This document shows positions 16,934 through 25,135 of a stretch of DNA of 64,000 nucleotides, one piece after another. Numbering within the stretch: position 1 is the stretch's first letter; each line of letters begins with the position of its first letter. The notes under the pieces are model-generated. The model saw only the letters and a list, made by a program, of their open reading frames with translations. It did not search any database and was not told the DNA's origin. Origin of the DNA: Pedobacter sp. L105 (GTDB taxonomy: Bacteria > Bacteroidota > Bacteroidia > Sphingobacteriales > Sphingobacteriaceae); the NCBI RefSeq assembly GCF_009765875.1, contig NZ_LMUP01000001.1, positions 186,001 through 250,000 on the forward strand, read 5' to 3'. A program made the translations under genes and the position numbers.

Positions 16934-17728
16934 ATGATGAAGCGAATATGTTTTATATTTTGCCTGCTTTTTATAGCTTACACCAGTAAAGCACAACAAA
17001 TGGAATGGAATAAAAACTGCGTTATTGCCCATCGGGGTGCCTGGAAGAAAAATAATCTTCCGGAAAATTCTATTGCTTCGCTTAAAGAAGCTATCCGTTT
17101 AAAATGTTACGGTTCTGAATTTGATGTACATTTTACCAAAGACAGCGTGATTGTGGTAAATCATGATGACGTTTATAAAGGATTGACAATAGCTGAGTCT
17201 ACCTATGCAGAATTAAGTAAAGAATTACAAAGCAATGGGGAGCAGATTCCTACGCTGGAAAGTTATCTGCTTGAAGGAATGCGACAGAAGGGAACCAAAC
17301 TGATCCTGGAGATCAAAATCGCCAAAACACCTGAAGGTACTATCGCCCTTACTGATGCAGTTGTTCAATTGGTGAAAAAATTGAAGGCATCGGCATGGGT
17401 AGAATATATAAGCTTTAGCTATCCTGCAGTATTAAGATTGTTGCAGTTAGATCCTGCTGCAAAAACAGCTTTCCTGGCAGAGGGAAAAGAGTATGTTCCC
17501 GTAGAAAAGTTAAAAGAAGATCATATTGGTCAGGCTGATTATCATTATGCTATATATAAGGAAGGCGACTGGTTTAAAAAAGCTAGACAACAGGGAGTTA
17601 CTATTAATGCCTGGACAGTAAATAAGGAAGAAGATATGCGATGGCTGATTGTCCAAAAAGCAGATTATATTACTACCAATGAACCAGAGTTGCTTTTTAA
17701 GGTACTTGAAAAGAAGAATGATTTTTAA
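16934..17728 (+). CDS. Glycerophosphodiester phosphodiesterase, secreted
   Basis: A 264-residue GDPD TIM-barrel enzyme. A signal peptide (ICFIFCLLFIAYTSKAQ) precedes the catalytic landmarks: IAHRGAW with the first His-Arg, LPENSIAS with the metal Glu-Asn, GSEFDVHFTKD with Glu and Asp ligands, VVNHDD with the second catalytic His, LILEIK, and the C-terminal INAWTVNKEEDM. It cleaves glycerophosphodiesters to glycerol 3-phosphate and an alcohol, probably in the periplasm for phosphate or glycerol recovery. Two ATG codons in tandem (16934 and 16937) can serve as start. Confidence 0.9.
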   Translation: MMKRICFIFCLLFIAYTSKAQQMEWNKNCVIAHRGAWKKNNLPENSIASLKEAIRLKCYGSEFDVHFTKDSVIVVNHDDVYKGLTIAESTYAELSKELQSNGEQIPTLESYLLEGMRQKGTKLILEIKIAKTPEGTIALTDAVVQLVKKLKASAWVEYISFSYPAVLRLLQLDPAAKTAFLAEGKEYVPVEKLKEDHIGQADYHYAIYKEGDWFKKARQQGVTINAWTVNKEEDMRWLIVQKADYITTNEPELLFKVLEKKNDF

Positions 17729-17821
17729 GATGCGTTTTTTTGTAATTAATGATAAACCAAAACATAAGGTATAATATTTTACCTTGTCCCTGAATCCTTT
17801 AAATCCATTTATATATACCTC

Positions 17822-19669
17822 ATGACGATTAAAAACGCCTCTGTTTTATTCATTTTACTGATTATCTTAAATTTTCCTGGCATTGCCCAGGTCAAGGTGA
17901 TAAAAGTAGCCAGTCCAGATAAGTCCATAATTTTTTCTTTGGCAATGCATGGCAACCAGCCTGAATATTCCATTATGAGAAATGGAAAAAAAATCATTGA
18001 TCCTTCTGGTTTAGGCTTAACCATAAATGACAAAAACATCGGGCCGGGAGATTCATTTGGTTTGCCCAGTAAAAAAAGTGCAAGTAGTGTTTATAAAACC
18101 CGTGGCATACATAGTATTGCGGTGAATAAATATAATGGGATCAGGTTTAAACTGAATGGCGCAAATCCTTATGAAATTGAAGTGAGGGTATTTAATGACG
18201 GTGCTGCGTTCCGTTATATCGTACCAAATAAGGGGGCTGCAATAGTGAATGCAGACCTTACTTCGTTTGTTATTCCTACAGGCAGTACCATCTGGAGCCA
18301 GGGAGATATCCGTAGTTATGAAGGAAATTATACTGAGCAAAAGATAGGGGATGTAGCCAAAGGACAGCCTGCGGGACCTCCGTTAACGATACATCTTCCC
18401 GGTGTGACAGGTTATGCTGCAATTACTGAAAGCGGCCTTAATGATTTTGCAGGAATGTCTTTATTGGCAGCAGGCAGCCAGACTTTTGTAGCTAATTTAA
18501 CTGGTTTAACCCATAAAAGCGGAATAATAGAAACGCCTTGGCGTGTTATTTTAATCGGGGGAACTTTGAATAAACTGGTGAATAGTGATGTGATCAGTAA
18601 TGTTTCTCCACAGCCTAATGCGGCGTTATTTCCGAAAGGATATGCTACAGACTGGATCAAGCCGGGTAAGAGTGCCTGGTCATGGCTGGCTGGAAATGGA
18701 GATGTGACTTTTGAAAACATGAAAAGGTTTTCCGACTGGGCCGGTGAACTGGGTTTCAGTTACAATTTAGTTGATGAGGGCTGGGCGAAATGGCAGGAGG
18801 ATGGAAAAGATAAGTGGGCAATGATGAAGGAACTGGTAGATTACTCCCGAAAAAAAGGAGTGAAAATTTGGGCCTGGAAGGCTTATCCTGATAGGGCCGG
18901 GGATCCTGGAATTAAAGATGCAGCTGCAAGAATAGCCTTTTTTAAGCATTGTAAAGCCGTAGGTATTGCAGGATTGAAAATCGATTTTTTCGATACAGAA
19001 TCACAGGAAGTCATAGATTTTTATCAGGCAGCGCTAAAGGATGCAGCATCACTTCATTTAATGCTTGATTTCCATGGTGCAGATAAACCTGCCGGTCAAA
19101 GCCGTACCTGGCCCAATGAGATGAGCCGTGAAGGAATAAGGGGGCTGGAAAATACCACCAGCTGGCCAAAACATAATACCACGCTTATCTTTACACGTTA
19201 TCTGGCAGGGCATGGAGACTATACGCCGCTAAGCTTTCGAGATATTGTTAAAGGCACTACCTTAACCCATCAGGTAGCTACTGTAGCAGCGTTTACTTCT
19301 CCGTTTATGTGTCTGGGTGTTGACCCTGAGATGCTACTGAAAAGTGACGTTAAAACCATGGTTAAACAAATTCCTGTAGTTTGGGATGAAACAATTATTC
19401 TGCCTCCGAGTAGAATCGGGGAACTGGCTGTAATGGCCAGGAGAAGCGGCAGTGTTTGGTTTTTAGTGGCCTTGAATGGTGAAAGCGCTCAATCAGTAAA
19501 GATAAATCTTGGGTTTTTAAGTAAGGGAAATTATCATGCTGATATTCTTCAGGACAATGAAAATGATCCTTCACAATCAGTGGTAAAAACGGGGAGTTTT
19601 AATCAAAAAAGCAATATAACCTTAAAACTTTCGGCTGGTGGCGGGTATATAGGCAGACTTTATAAATAA
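17822..19669 (+). CDS. GH97 family glycoside hydrolase
   Basis: A 615-residue Bacteroidota-typical GH97. The signal peptide (VLFILLIILNFPGIAQ) is followed by the N-terminal beta super-sandwich (VASPDKSIIFSL, GLGLTINDKNIG), the TIM barrel (YNLVDEGWAKW, IWAWKAYPD, GLKIDFFDTES, LMLDFHGADKP, NEMSREGIRGLE) and a C-terminal beta domain. An Asp in KIDFF (Asp388) is present where retaining GH97 enzymes carry their nucleophile and inverting SusB-type alpha-glucosidases do not, so a retaining alpha-galactosidase-type enzyme is more likely. That subfamily inference comes from memory of the family, not alignment. Not linked to a SusC/SusD pair here, which is unusual for a polysaccharide-degradation enzyme of this phylum. 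Confidence 0.9.
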   Translation: MTIKNASVLFILLIILNFPGIAQVKVIKVASPDKSIIFSLAMHGNQPEYSIMRNGKKIIDPSGLGLTINDKNIGPGDSFGLPSKKSASSVYKTRGIHSIAVNKYNGIRFKLNGANPYEIEVRVFNDGAAFRYIVPNKGAAIVNADLTSFVIPTGSTIWSQGDIRSYEGNYTEQKIGDVAKGQPAGPPLTIHLPGVTGYAAITESGLNDFAGMSLLAAGSQTFVANLTGLTHKSGIIETPWRVILIGGTLNKLVNSDVISNVSPQPNAALFPKGYATDWIKPGKSAWSWLAGNGDVTFENMKRFSDWAGELGFSYNLVDEGWAKWQEDGKDKWAMMKELVDYSRKKGVKIWAWKAYPDRAGDPGIKDAAARIAFFKHCKAVGIAGLKIDFFDTESQEVIDFYQAALKDAASLHLMLDFHGADKPAGQSRTWPNEMSREGIRGLENTTSWPKHNTTLIFTRYLAGHGDYTPLSFRDIVKGTTLTHQVATVAAFTSPFMCLGVDPEMLLKSDVKTMVKQIPVVWDETIILPPSRIGELAVMARRSGSVWFLVALNGESAQSVKINLGFLSKGNYHADILQDNENDPSQSVVKTGSFNQKSNITLKLSAGGGYIGRLYK

Positions 19670-19755
19670 TTGGCTGTTTAGTAGATGTAGTGCATTTAAA
19701 GGGGCTGTTCTGCTTCAAAATCTGTCTGCTAACATAAAAGGGATGTCAAATGCTG

Positions 19756-19780
19756 TTAGATTTGTTGAAGAGTAATCTAA
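19756..19780 (+). promoter_or_regulatory. Candidate -7 element and small hairpin before the ThuA gene
   Basis: TAGATTTG at 19757-19764 matches the Bacteroidota -7 consensus TAnnTTTG exactly and lies 26 bases before the ATG. The same bases form the left arm of a 7-base-pair inverted repeat (TTAGATT at 19756-19762, AATCTAA at 19774-19780). No clear -33 element was found at the right distance. Confidence 0.35.
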
Positions 19781-19790
19781 ATCGAATCTT

Positions 19791-20645
19791 ATGTTAACAG
19801 CTTTTAAAATTAACCAAACTTTTGTCGGGCTGCTTTTTTGCAGTCTGCTTTGTTTGTCTTTTGTGGATGTTCAGGCGCAAAAGGCAGGTTCCCCATTTAA
19901 AGTGATCGCTTTTTATACGGCAAGAAATGACCAGGCGCATATCAGCTTTGTACATGAAGCCAATCAATGGTTTCCAAAAATGGGGCTTAAGTATAATTTC
20001 ACCTATGATTCTACCAGTAACTGGAATAACCTCAACGCAGAATTTCTTTCACATTACCAGGTGGTACTTTTCCTGGATACACGTATTGAGGACCCTGCAC
20101 AGCGGCTGGCTTTTCAGCAATATATGGAAAATGGCGGGGGCTGGATGGGTTTTCATTTCGCGGCATTTGCTTTAACACCATCTGATTTTCCGCAAAACTG
20201 GGACTGGTACCATAATCAATTCCTGGGATCCGGAAGTTATGTAAGCAATACCTGGAAGCCTGTGCCTGCTGTTTTAAGGGTAGAGGATAAAACAAATGTT
20301 ACTACGAAACACTTACCTGTAACTTTTAAGTCTGCACCTAACGAGTGGTATAGATGGTCTAATGACTTGCGTAAAAATCCAGATATTAAAATCTTACTGG
20401 CTATCGATTCCACGAGTTTTCCCTTGGGAACAGGACCTAAGCAGAGTGAAATCTGGCATAGCGGCTATTATCCTGTGGCATGGACAAATCAAAAGTATAA
20501 AATGGTTTACCTAAACATGGGACATAATGATATGGACTATTCCAATCATATGGTAAAGGACCTGTCATCTACTTTCCAGAGCGAAAGCCAGGATCAGTTT
20601 ATCCTAAATTCTTTATTTTATGTGGCAGGGCGCTCGGGAAAATAA
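19791..20645 (+). CDS. ThuA-domain (trehalose utilisation-like) secreted protein
   Basis: A 284-residue protein with a signal peptide (GLLFCSLLCLSFVDVQA) and a ThuA-like class I glutamine-amidotransferase-type fold. Family landmarks are FKVIAFYTARNDQAHISF, YQVVLFLDTR, YMENGGGWMGFHFAAF, PNEWYRWSNDLRKNPD and PVAWTNQKYKMVYLNMGH. The glycine-rich GGGWMGFHFA block replaces the amidotransferase nucleophile elbow, as is normal in ThuA proteins. In Bacteroidota such proteins are secreted and sit near sugar-utilisation genes; ThuA of rhizobia affects trehalose and related sugar metabolism, but the exact reaction is unclear. The GH97 gene lies just upstream. Confidence 0.85.
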   Translation: MLTAFKINQTFVGLLFCSLLCLSFVDVQAQKAGSPFKVIAFYTARNDQAHISFVHEANQWFPKMGLKYNFTYDSTSNWNNLNAEFLSHYQVVLFLDTRIEDPAQRLAFQQYMENGGGWMGFHFAAFALTPSDFPQNWDWYHNQFLGSGSYVSNTWKPVPAVLRVEDKTNVTTKHLPVTFKSAPNEWYRWSNDLRKNPDIKILLAIDSTSFPLGTGPKQSEIWHSGYYPVAWTNQKYKMVYLNMGHNDMDYSNHMVKDLSSTFQSESQDQFILNSLFYVAGRSGK

Positions 20646-20658
20646 AGATTTTGTAGAC

Positions 20659-20686
20659 TCACTGGCATAGTTAACTATGCCAGTGA
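20659..20686. terminator. Perfect 28-base palindrome, probable weak terminator
   Basis: A fully symmetrical palindrome (12-base arms TCACTGGCATAG and its complement around TTAA) lies 13 bases after the ThuA stop codon. The following bases are T/A-rich but not a strict T run on either strand. It could terminate the ThuA transcript and the opposing 46-residue gene, or bind a dimeric protein. Confidence 0.5.
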
Positions 20687-20735
20687 TATATTGTTATACA
20701 GCTATTAAAAAAAATAGACCTGTGAATATTATATA

Positions 20736-20876
20736 TTAGTAATTCAGGTAAGAAATTACTCCTGTGCTTAAAGCATAAAGTAACGTAGCTGCTATTGCGA
20801 TTGAACCAATAGTGATCATCCATTTTCTGGCTGAAGGACTGAAAGGGCTATAGTGTTGTTGTTGGTGTGAGTTCAT
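20736..20876 (-). CDS. Small single-pass membrane protein, 46 residues
   Basis: A short frame reading MNSHQQQHYSPFSPSARKWM, then a hydrophobic stretch of about 22 residues (ITIGSIAIAATLLYALSTGV) and the end ISYLNY. The arrangement (Gln/His/Ser-rich polar N-terminus, positive ARK at the membrane edge, one transmembrane helix) is that of a genuine small membrane protein with the N-terminus inside. It fills an otherwise empty 457-base gap. I do not recognise a family. A protein-coding call rests on composition and gene-like layout only. Confidence 0.5.
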   Translation of the reverse strand: MNSHQQQHYSPFSPSARKWMITIGSIAIAATLLYALSTGVISYLNY

Positions 20877-21102
20877 AACAATTAATTTAGATTTCTGTAA
20901 TGAACTATACCAATACTATGCCGATTACCCGGATCATGGGTCAAATGTCACATCAATTGCGTGGTGGCATTATTTTTATAATTTTTGCCGCTTTTGTCTG
21001 TTTTTGAATATTTAAATAAGAGGTTTTTATTCTCGTATTGGGGAATTAGTTACCCTTTTTGCTGTTGAATACCAGAAGTGCTATTCATGCTTTTTTGTAG
21101 CG
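20877..21102. other. AT-rich intergenic segment
   Basis: Between the divergent microprotein start and the 3' end of the next minus-strand gene I see only AT-rich sequence with short T runs, presumably holding the microprotein promoter. No hairpin with a T tract stands out. Confidence 0.3.
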
Positions 21103-22683
21103 CTAGTCTGCTTTTTCAACAAAAATCGGGGTTTCTGTAAGACGCAATTTAATGTGTCCGGCATTTGCTGTCGCTGTTTCTGTTTTCATTTGTATTGCGC
21201 CCGGATTAAGCAGATGAATGACAGCAGATTTCGATCCCTGAAGATCAAGGTCGCAGATCATTTTTTTTCCGGTTTGACTTGGGATGTAAAGTACATACAT
21301 TTTCTTACTACCATTTTGATAAACATCAATAATAGGATTATTCCTAATAGTTTTAAGGTAAATATAAGAGCCTATTAACTGTTTCGTCTGCCTGAAGTAA
21401 TCGGCAACAGGTCGTGGTTTGTTATCTTGTTGAAAACCAGAGGAGGCATATTGGGTAGCATCGTTTACATTAACGTCTTCCAGCATATAAAAAAAAGCTT
21501 TTTTAAGTCCGTGTCTGGCATATAGAAAGGACGAGCGGAGCATCCAGTCTGCCTGGGTAATCAGTGCTGATTTTGAGCCTATCGCAAAGGCCCTCTGGGG
21601 ACTTTTGGGGTTTATATCATAACCAGCTTCAGTAATCCAAACATCAGTGTTATTCGCATATTTTTTGGACATTGCTATAAATTCATCAGCTACTCTTCCG
21701 CCTGAAGATAATTCAGGTGCTCTTCCACTGGTCCGGTTATCATGCTCAGGAGTAGCGTCGTCATTGTAATAATGATAGTTGATGATATCAAAACATAAAT
21801 TTACAGATCCATCAGGACGATATCCTCTGTGTTTTTTACACCAATTAATCATTTTTACCACGTAGTCGGGATTTGGAAATGCCAGTCCAGCCATTACAAC
21901 TTTCATTGTAGGGTCGGCATTTTTTACACCTACGTTCTTACCCATTTTTCCTTTATTTCCATCATAAAAGGCTGAGAGATTTGCAGCATATTCTTCAGGG
22001 CTTTGGTGTCCTTTAGGACCTTTCCATGTTTTATCCCTTTCGTTATCACACTCTAAATAATGCACATAGCCCAAACCAATTTTTATATTATTTGGCACAT
22101 CCCCATTCCATCTTTCCGATTCATCTACCTTTATTAAAGCCGTATCTATTTTTTTGTTATTGCCATACCTGGCGGCAAATTGAAAGGCTGCTATGGCTTG
22201 ATCTATGTAAGAATTTGGGTCGGAACGGCTTAAGCCATAGGTAGCTGGTACATTATCTACATCTCTTTGATCCTTTGGATAGGTATTCATCAACCATGGC
22301 GGGCAGTTTTTCATACAGGTAAGTATATCTATGTTGTTCTGTACACAAAGCTGATAAACCAGATCATAATTAAAACCGCCAGAGTGTGTATAATTAAAAG
22401 TGAATTTTCCTTTTTCAGATTCTATGCGTTCCCAATCCATGTAATGCCGAAAACCACCAAATGACTGCATAATTTTCATCTTTTTTGGATCGGATTCTGC
22501 ATTATCCTGTGTCAGAAAATCCCATTCAAATGCATTTATACCAAGAAAATTATTAAAACCAGGATTATTTTTTATTGCTGCACTGGAAGGTGAAGATTTT
22601 ACTGGATTTACTGGTTTATTTTGTGTTAATAAACAGAACAATAAAGAAACAGCAACTGTAGTTTGTGTTATGGTTTTAATCAT
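21103..22683 (-). CDS. Secreted TIM-barrel glycosidase (clan GH-A-like), copy 1
   Basis: A 526-residue exported protein (hydrophobic start TTVAVSLLFCLLT, then a Pro/Ser linker). The core resembles clan GH-A glycosidases of the GH39/GH5 type: FLGINAFEWDF at strand 1, RHYMDWE, the putative acid/base Glu215 in CDNER, INYHYYN, and the putative nucleophile Glu352 in WITEAGYD, followed by a C-terminal beta domain. The residue after Asn-Glu is Arg, whereas the paralogue at 43792 has the usual Asn-Glu-Pro. It lies just outside the EPS operon, diverging from it. It probably cuts or trims the polysaccharide made there, or a related one. Exact GH family not assigned. Confidence 0.75.
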   Translation of the reverse strand: MIKTITQTTVAVSLLFCLLTQNKPVNPVKSSPSSAAIKNNPGFNNFLGINAFEWDFLTQDNAESDPKKMKIMQSFGGFRHYMDWERIESEKGKFTFNYTHSGGFNYDLVYQLCVQNNIDILTCMKNCPPWLMNTYPKDQRDVDNVPATYGLSRSDPNSYIDQAIAAFQFAARYGNNKKIDTALIKVDESERWNGDVPNNIKIGLGYVHYLECDNERDKTWKGPKGHQSPEEYAANLSAFYDGNKGKMGKNVGVKNADPTMKVVMAGLAFPNPDYVVKMINWCKKHRGYRPDGSVNLCFDIINYHYYNDDATPEHDNRTSGRAPELSSGGRVADEFIAMSKKYANNTDVWITEAGYDINPKSPQRAFAIGSKSALITQADWMLRSSFLYARHGLKKAFFYMLEDVNVNDATQYASSGFQQDNKPRPVADYFRQTKQLIGSYIYLKTIRNNPIIDVYQNGSKKMYVLYIPSQTGKKMICDLDLQGSKSAVIHLLNPGAIQMKTETATANAGHIKLRLTETPIFVEKAD

Positions 22684-22841
22684 ATTTATAAGATTTTTCC
22701 TGATCGATCTAATATATTAATATCTTTCATGGGAATAAAAAAATATTCCTTAAAACCACTTTTATGTTTGTTACGTATTTAATAAAATGATTCAAAAATG
22801 TAATTTTATTGATATATCTTTGAGAAGTAAACATCGATTAA

Positions 22842-22873
22842 TTGTGTTTTTGTTATAAAAAATAAGTATTTTG
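22842..22873 (+). promoter_or_regulatory. Candidate promoter of the EPS operon
   Basis: TTG at 22842-22844 and TATTTTG at 22867-22873 (one base short of the TAnnTTTG consensus) are about 22 bases apart and lie 37 bases before the first ATG of the operon, in an AT-rich divergent gap of 226 bases shared with the glycosidase gene. Weak match, chosen mainly for its position. Confidence 0.3.
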
Positions 22874-22909
22874 TATTAAGCCTTCACCCCTTAAATTACC
22901 CGTCTGAAA

Positions 22910-23317
22910 ATGGATAACGTCTCATTTCAAAAAAAACAAATTTTAATCGTTGATGATGAGCCAAGCATTTTAAAACTGCTTCAATTCATTTTATCTAAGG
23001 ATTATAGTATACACGCCGTAGAAAGTGGTTATAAAGCACATTTATGGCTGGAAGAAGGTAATTTTCCTGATATTGTTATCCTGGATCTGCATATGCCACA
23101 TTTTGATGGCACATCATTTTTGAAAAGCATAAAAATTAGTGGCTATTACAGAGAGATACCAGTAATCATTTTGTCTGCCGCGGATGATCTTGATAAAATT
23201 GTCTTAAATATACCTTTCAAAGTGGAAGGATATTTTCCAAAGCCGTTTAATCCTGATGTTTTGAAAAATAAGATTTTGAGTGTTTTAACTGAAACTGCAA
23301 ACACATACGCCAAATAA
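22910..23317 (+). CDS. Stand-alone response-regulator receiver domain
   Basis: A 135-residue CheY-like receiver with no output domain. The acidic pocket (ILIVDDEPS), phosphoacceptor Asp59 (VILDLHMP), switch Ser (ILSAADD) and Lys111 (YFPKPFN) are all present, so it should be phosphorylated. It is the first gene of the EPS operon and ends 3 bases before a gene whose protein begins with a decayed receiver domain. No histidine kinase gene is in the window. It probably acts by protein contact, perhaps with the sugar transferase fusion next to it; that is an inference from adjacency. Confidence 0.9.
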   Translation: MDNVSFQKKQILIVDDEPSILKLLQFILSKDYSIHAVESGYKAHLWLEEGNFPDIVILDLHMPHFDGTSFLKSIKISGYYREIPVIILSAADDLDKIVLNIPFKVEGYFPKPFNPDVLKNKILSVLTETANTYAK

Positions 23318-23320
23318 ATA

Positions 23321-24385
23321 ATGGATTATAATTACAAAGGACTAAGATTAGTTTATTCTGGCAGTGAACTTACTGAAGAATCTTCCAACCAGTTAGCTCA
23401 GGAATACAATGTGGTGAATGCTGGTGATATATCTGAGTTAGAAGCTTATTTGAATACGCAGTCGCTTTTTTCTACGCCTGATGTGATCATGATTGAAGTG
23501 AAAGACGAAGAGCGTGTATTCTCAGTTGTACAGAAGATCAAAAGCAATCCCCTTACTAGTGGACTGATTATTGTGTTATTGGGTCAGATGCCGGATGCCA
23601 GATTAAGAAAGCGTGCTATTAGTGCTAAAATACATGATTTGTATTTTTATCCTTATAATATGGAGGACTTAAAAGACAGATTGAACTTTTTGATTAAGTT
23701 TAAACTGATCAGGCCTAATATTGAACAGCTTTCTGTGATTAAAAAACCAAAGGATGAATATAAAATCCCAACTCCTAAAAGGGTGTTTGACGTAATTTCA
23801 TCCGGAGGCATTCTTTTAGTACTTTCCCCAGTATTACTGATCGTTGCTATTTTAATTCGTTTAGATTCGAAAGGAGCGGTGATTTATAAAAGCAAGCGGG
23901 TTGGGACAGGTTATAAGGTATTTAATTTTTATAAATTCAGGTCAATGAAAGTTGGTGCAGACAAGGAATTGAAAAATTTGTCGGCACTGAATCAGTATGC
24001 GGATGATGGCAGCGGATCTAATGCATTTGTTAAAATTAAAAATGATCCAAGGGTAACTAAATTGGGTAATTTTTTAAGAAACTCTAGTTTAGATGAACTT
24101 CCGCAGTTATTTAACGTATTAAAAGGCGATATGTCTTTAGTGGGAAACCGGCCATTACCTTTGTACGAAGCTGAGTTGTTAACCTCTAATGAATGGTCGA
24201 TGCGTTTCCTTGGCCCGTCGGGATTAACAGGTTTGTGGCAGATCAGTAAACGCGGCAAGGCAGATATGTCTGACACGGAGCGCAAAAAACTTGATAATTT
24301 TTATGCGAGAAATTATTCTATATGGTTTGATATTAAAATAATTTTGGGGACATTTCCTGCTTTATTTCAAAAAGAAAAAGTATAA
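23321..24385 (+). CDS. Pseudo-receiver fused to polyprenyl-phosphate sugar-1-phosphate transferase
   Basis: A 354-residue fusion. Residues 1-125 look like a receiver that has lost its chemistry: the phosphoacceptor position in DVIMIEVKDEE is Glu and the conserved Lys is replaced (YFYPYN). Residues about 145-354 form a monotopic phosphoglycosyl transferase of the WcaJ/PglC type: KRVFDVISSGG with a re-entrant hydrophobic helix (ILLVLSPVLLIVAILI), YKFRSM, the catalytic pair Asp258-Glu259 (LDELPQLFNVLKGDMSLVG), RPLP and WQISKRG. It transfers the first sugar phosphate to undecaprenyl phosphate and so starts EPS repeat-unit assembly at the inner membrane. The fused pseudo-receiver suggests control by the receiver protein encoded 3 bases upstream. 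Confidence 0.88.
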   Translation: MDYNYKGLRLVYSGSELTEESSNQLAQEYNVVNAGDISELEAYLNTQSLFSTPDVIMIEVKDEERVFSVVQKIKSNPLTSGLIIVLLGQMPDARLRKRAISAKIHDLYFYPYNMEDLKDRLNFLIKFKLIRPNIEQLSVIKKPKDEYKIPTPKRVFDVISSGGILLVLSPVLLIVAILIRLDSKGAVIYKSKRVGTGYKVFNFYKFRSMKVGADKELKNLSALNQYADDGSGSNAFVKIKNDPRVTKLGNFLRNSSLDELPQLFNVLKGDMSLVGNRPLPLYEAELLTSNEWSMRFLGPSGLTGLWQISKRGKADMSDTERKKLDNFYARNYSIWFDIKIILGTFPALFQKEKV

Positions 24386-24408
24386 CTTAAAAAACATAAT
24401 CTATAAAA

Positions 24409-25110
24409 ATGAAAAAACTTTCCTCTATCTTTTTATTACTTTTAACACTTGTGGTTTTTAAGGCTTCCGCACAGGAGTCGATCATTGGTGAAATTAATTA
24501 CAATACTTTACAGAAGTACATTCAATCTGCACAGGAAAACTTTCCCAGGAAAAAAATATTTGAGCAAAGAGCGATTAGTGCACAGACAGCTATTCCGATA
24601 AATGCAATGTCTTATCTTGATATTCTCAACGCGTCTTATAATTACAGGCCTAATCAGCCAGCATCCGGAGTTTCTTCACTACCCGGCCTCAATGGAACCT
24701 ACATCACAAGTGTAAACGGTTTTCAATTTGGAGCAACGATCAACATCGGTAATTATCTGCAAAAACCTTATATGGGTAAAAAAGCAAGAGCTGATTATAA
24801 AATTACCCAACTGGAAGCTCAGGAGTACAATACAACCTTAGCTATAGAAGTTAAGAAAAGATATTATTCCTACATCCAGCAAATCGCTCTGTTGAAAATT
24901 AATACAGAAAGCGTGCAGGAGAATAAAAATGTTGCTGAAAATTTGAAGCACAAATTTGAAAAAGGCGAAATTGCCCTGGATTCTTACAACCAATCAAGAA
25001 TTAACCTTGCTTCTTCAAACACAGCAAAAGTTCAATCTGAAGTTAGTCTATTAGAGGCAAAAGATGCATTGGAAGAGATTATAGGGAAGCCGTTATCGGA
25101 GATTAAATAA
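24409..25110 (+). CDS. Half-length TolC-like outer membrane efflux protein
   Basis: A 233-residue exported protein (signal LLLLTLVVFKASA) of the outer membrane efflux family. It has one repeat of the family: a beta-strand segment (SYLDILNASYNYRP, FGATINIGNYL) and a long helical hairpin (AQEYNTTLAIEVKKRYYSYI to EVSLLEAKDALEEIIGKP). TolC proteins have two such repeats in about 420-490 residues, so this one is about half length and would need more protomers to form a pore. No frameshift is apparent, and the end (LEEIIGKPLSEI) is the normal end of a repeat. It lies between the initiating transferase and the copolymerase, where an outer membrane export protein (Wza type) would be expected. Confidence 0.8.
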   Translation: MKKLSSIFLLLLTLVVFKASAQESIIGEINYNTLQKYIQSAQENFPRKKIFEQRAISAQTAIPINAMSYLDILNASYNYRPNQPASGVSSLPGLNGTYITSVNGFQFGATINIGNYLQKPYMGKKARADYKITQLEAQEYNTTLAIEVKKRYYSYIQQIALLKINTESVQENKNVAENLKHKFEKGEIALDSYNQSRINLASSNTAKVQSEVSLLEAKDALEEIIGKPLSEIK

Positions 25111-25135
25111 CTAAGTAAATAACTTTTTTTACCAA

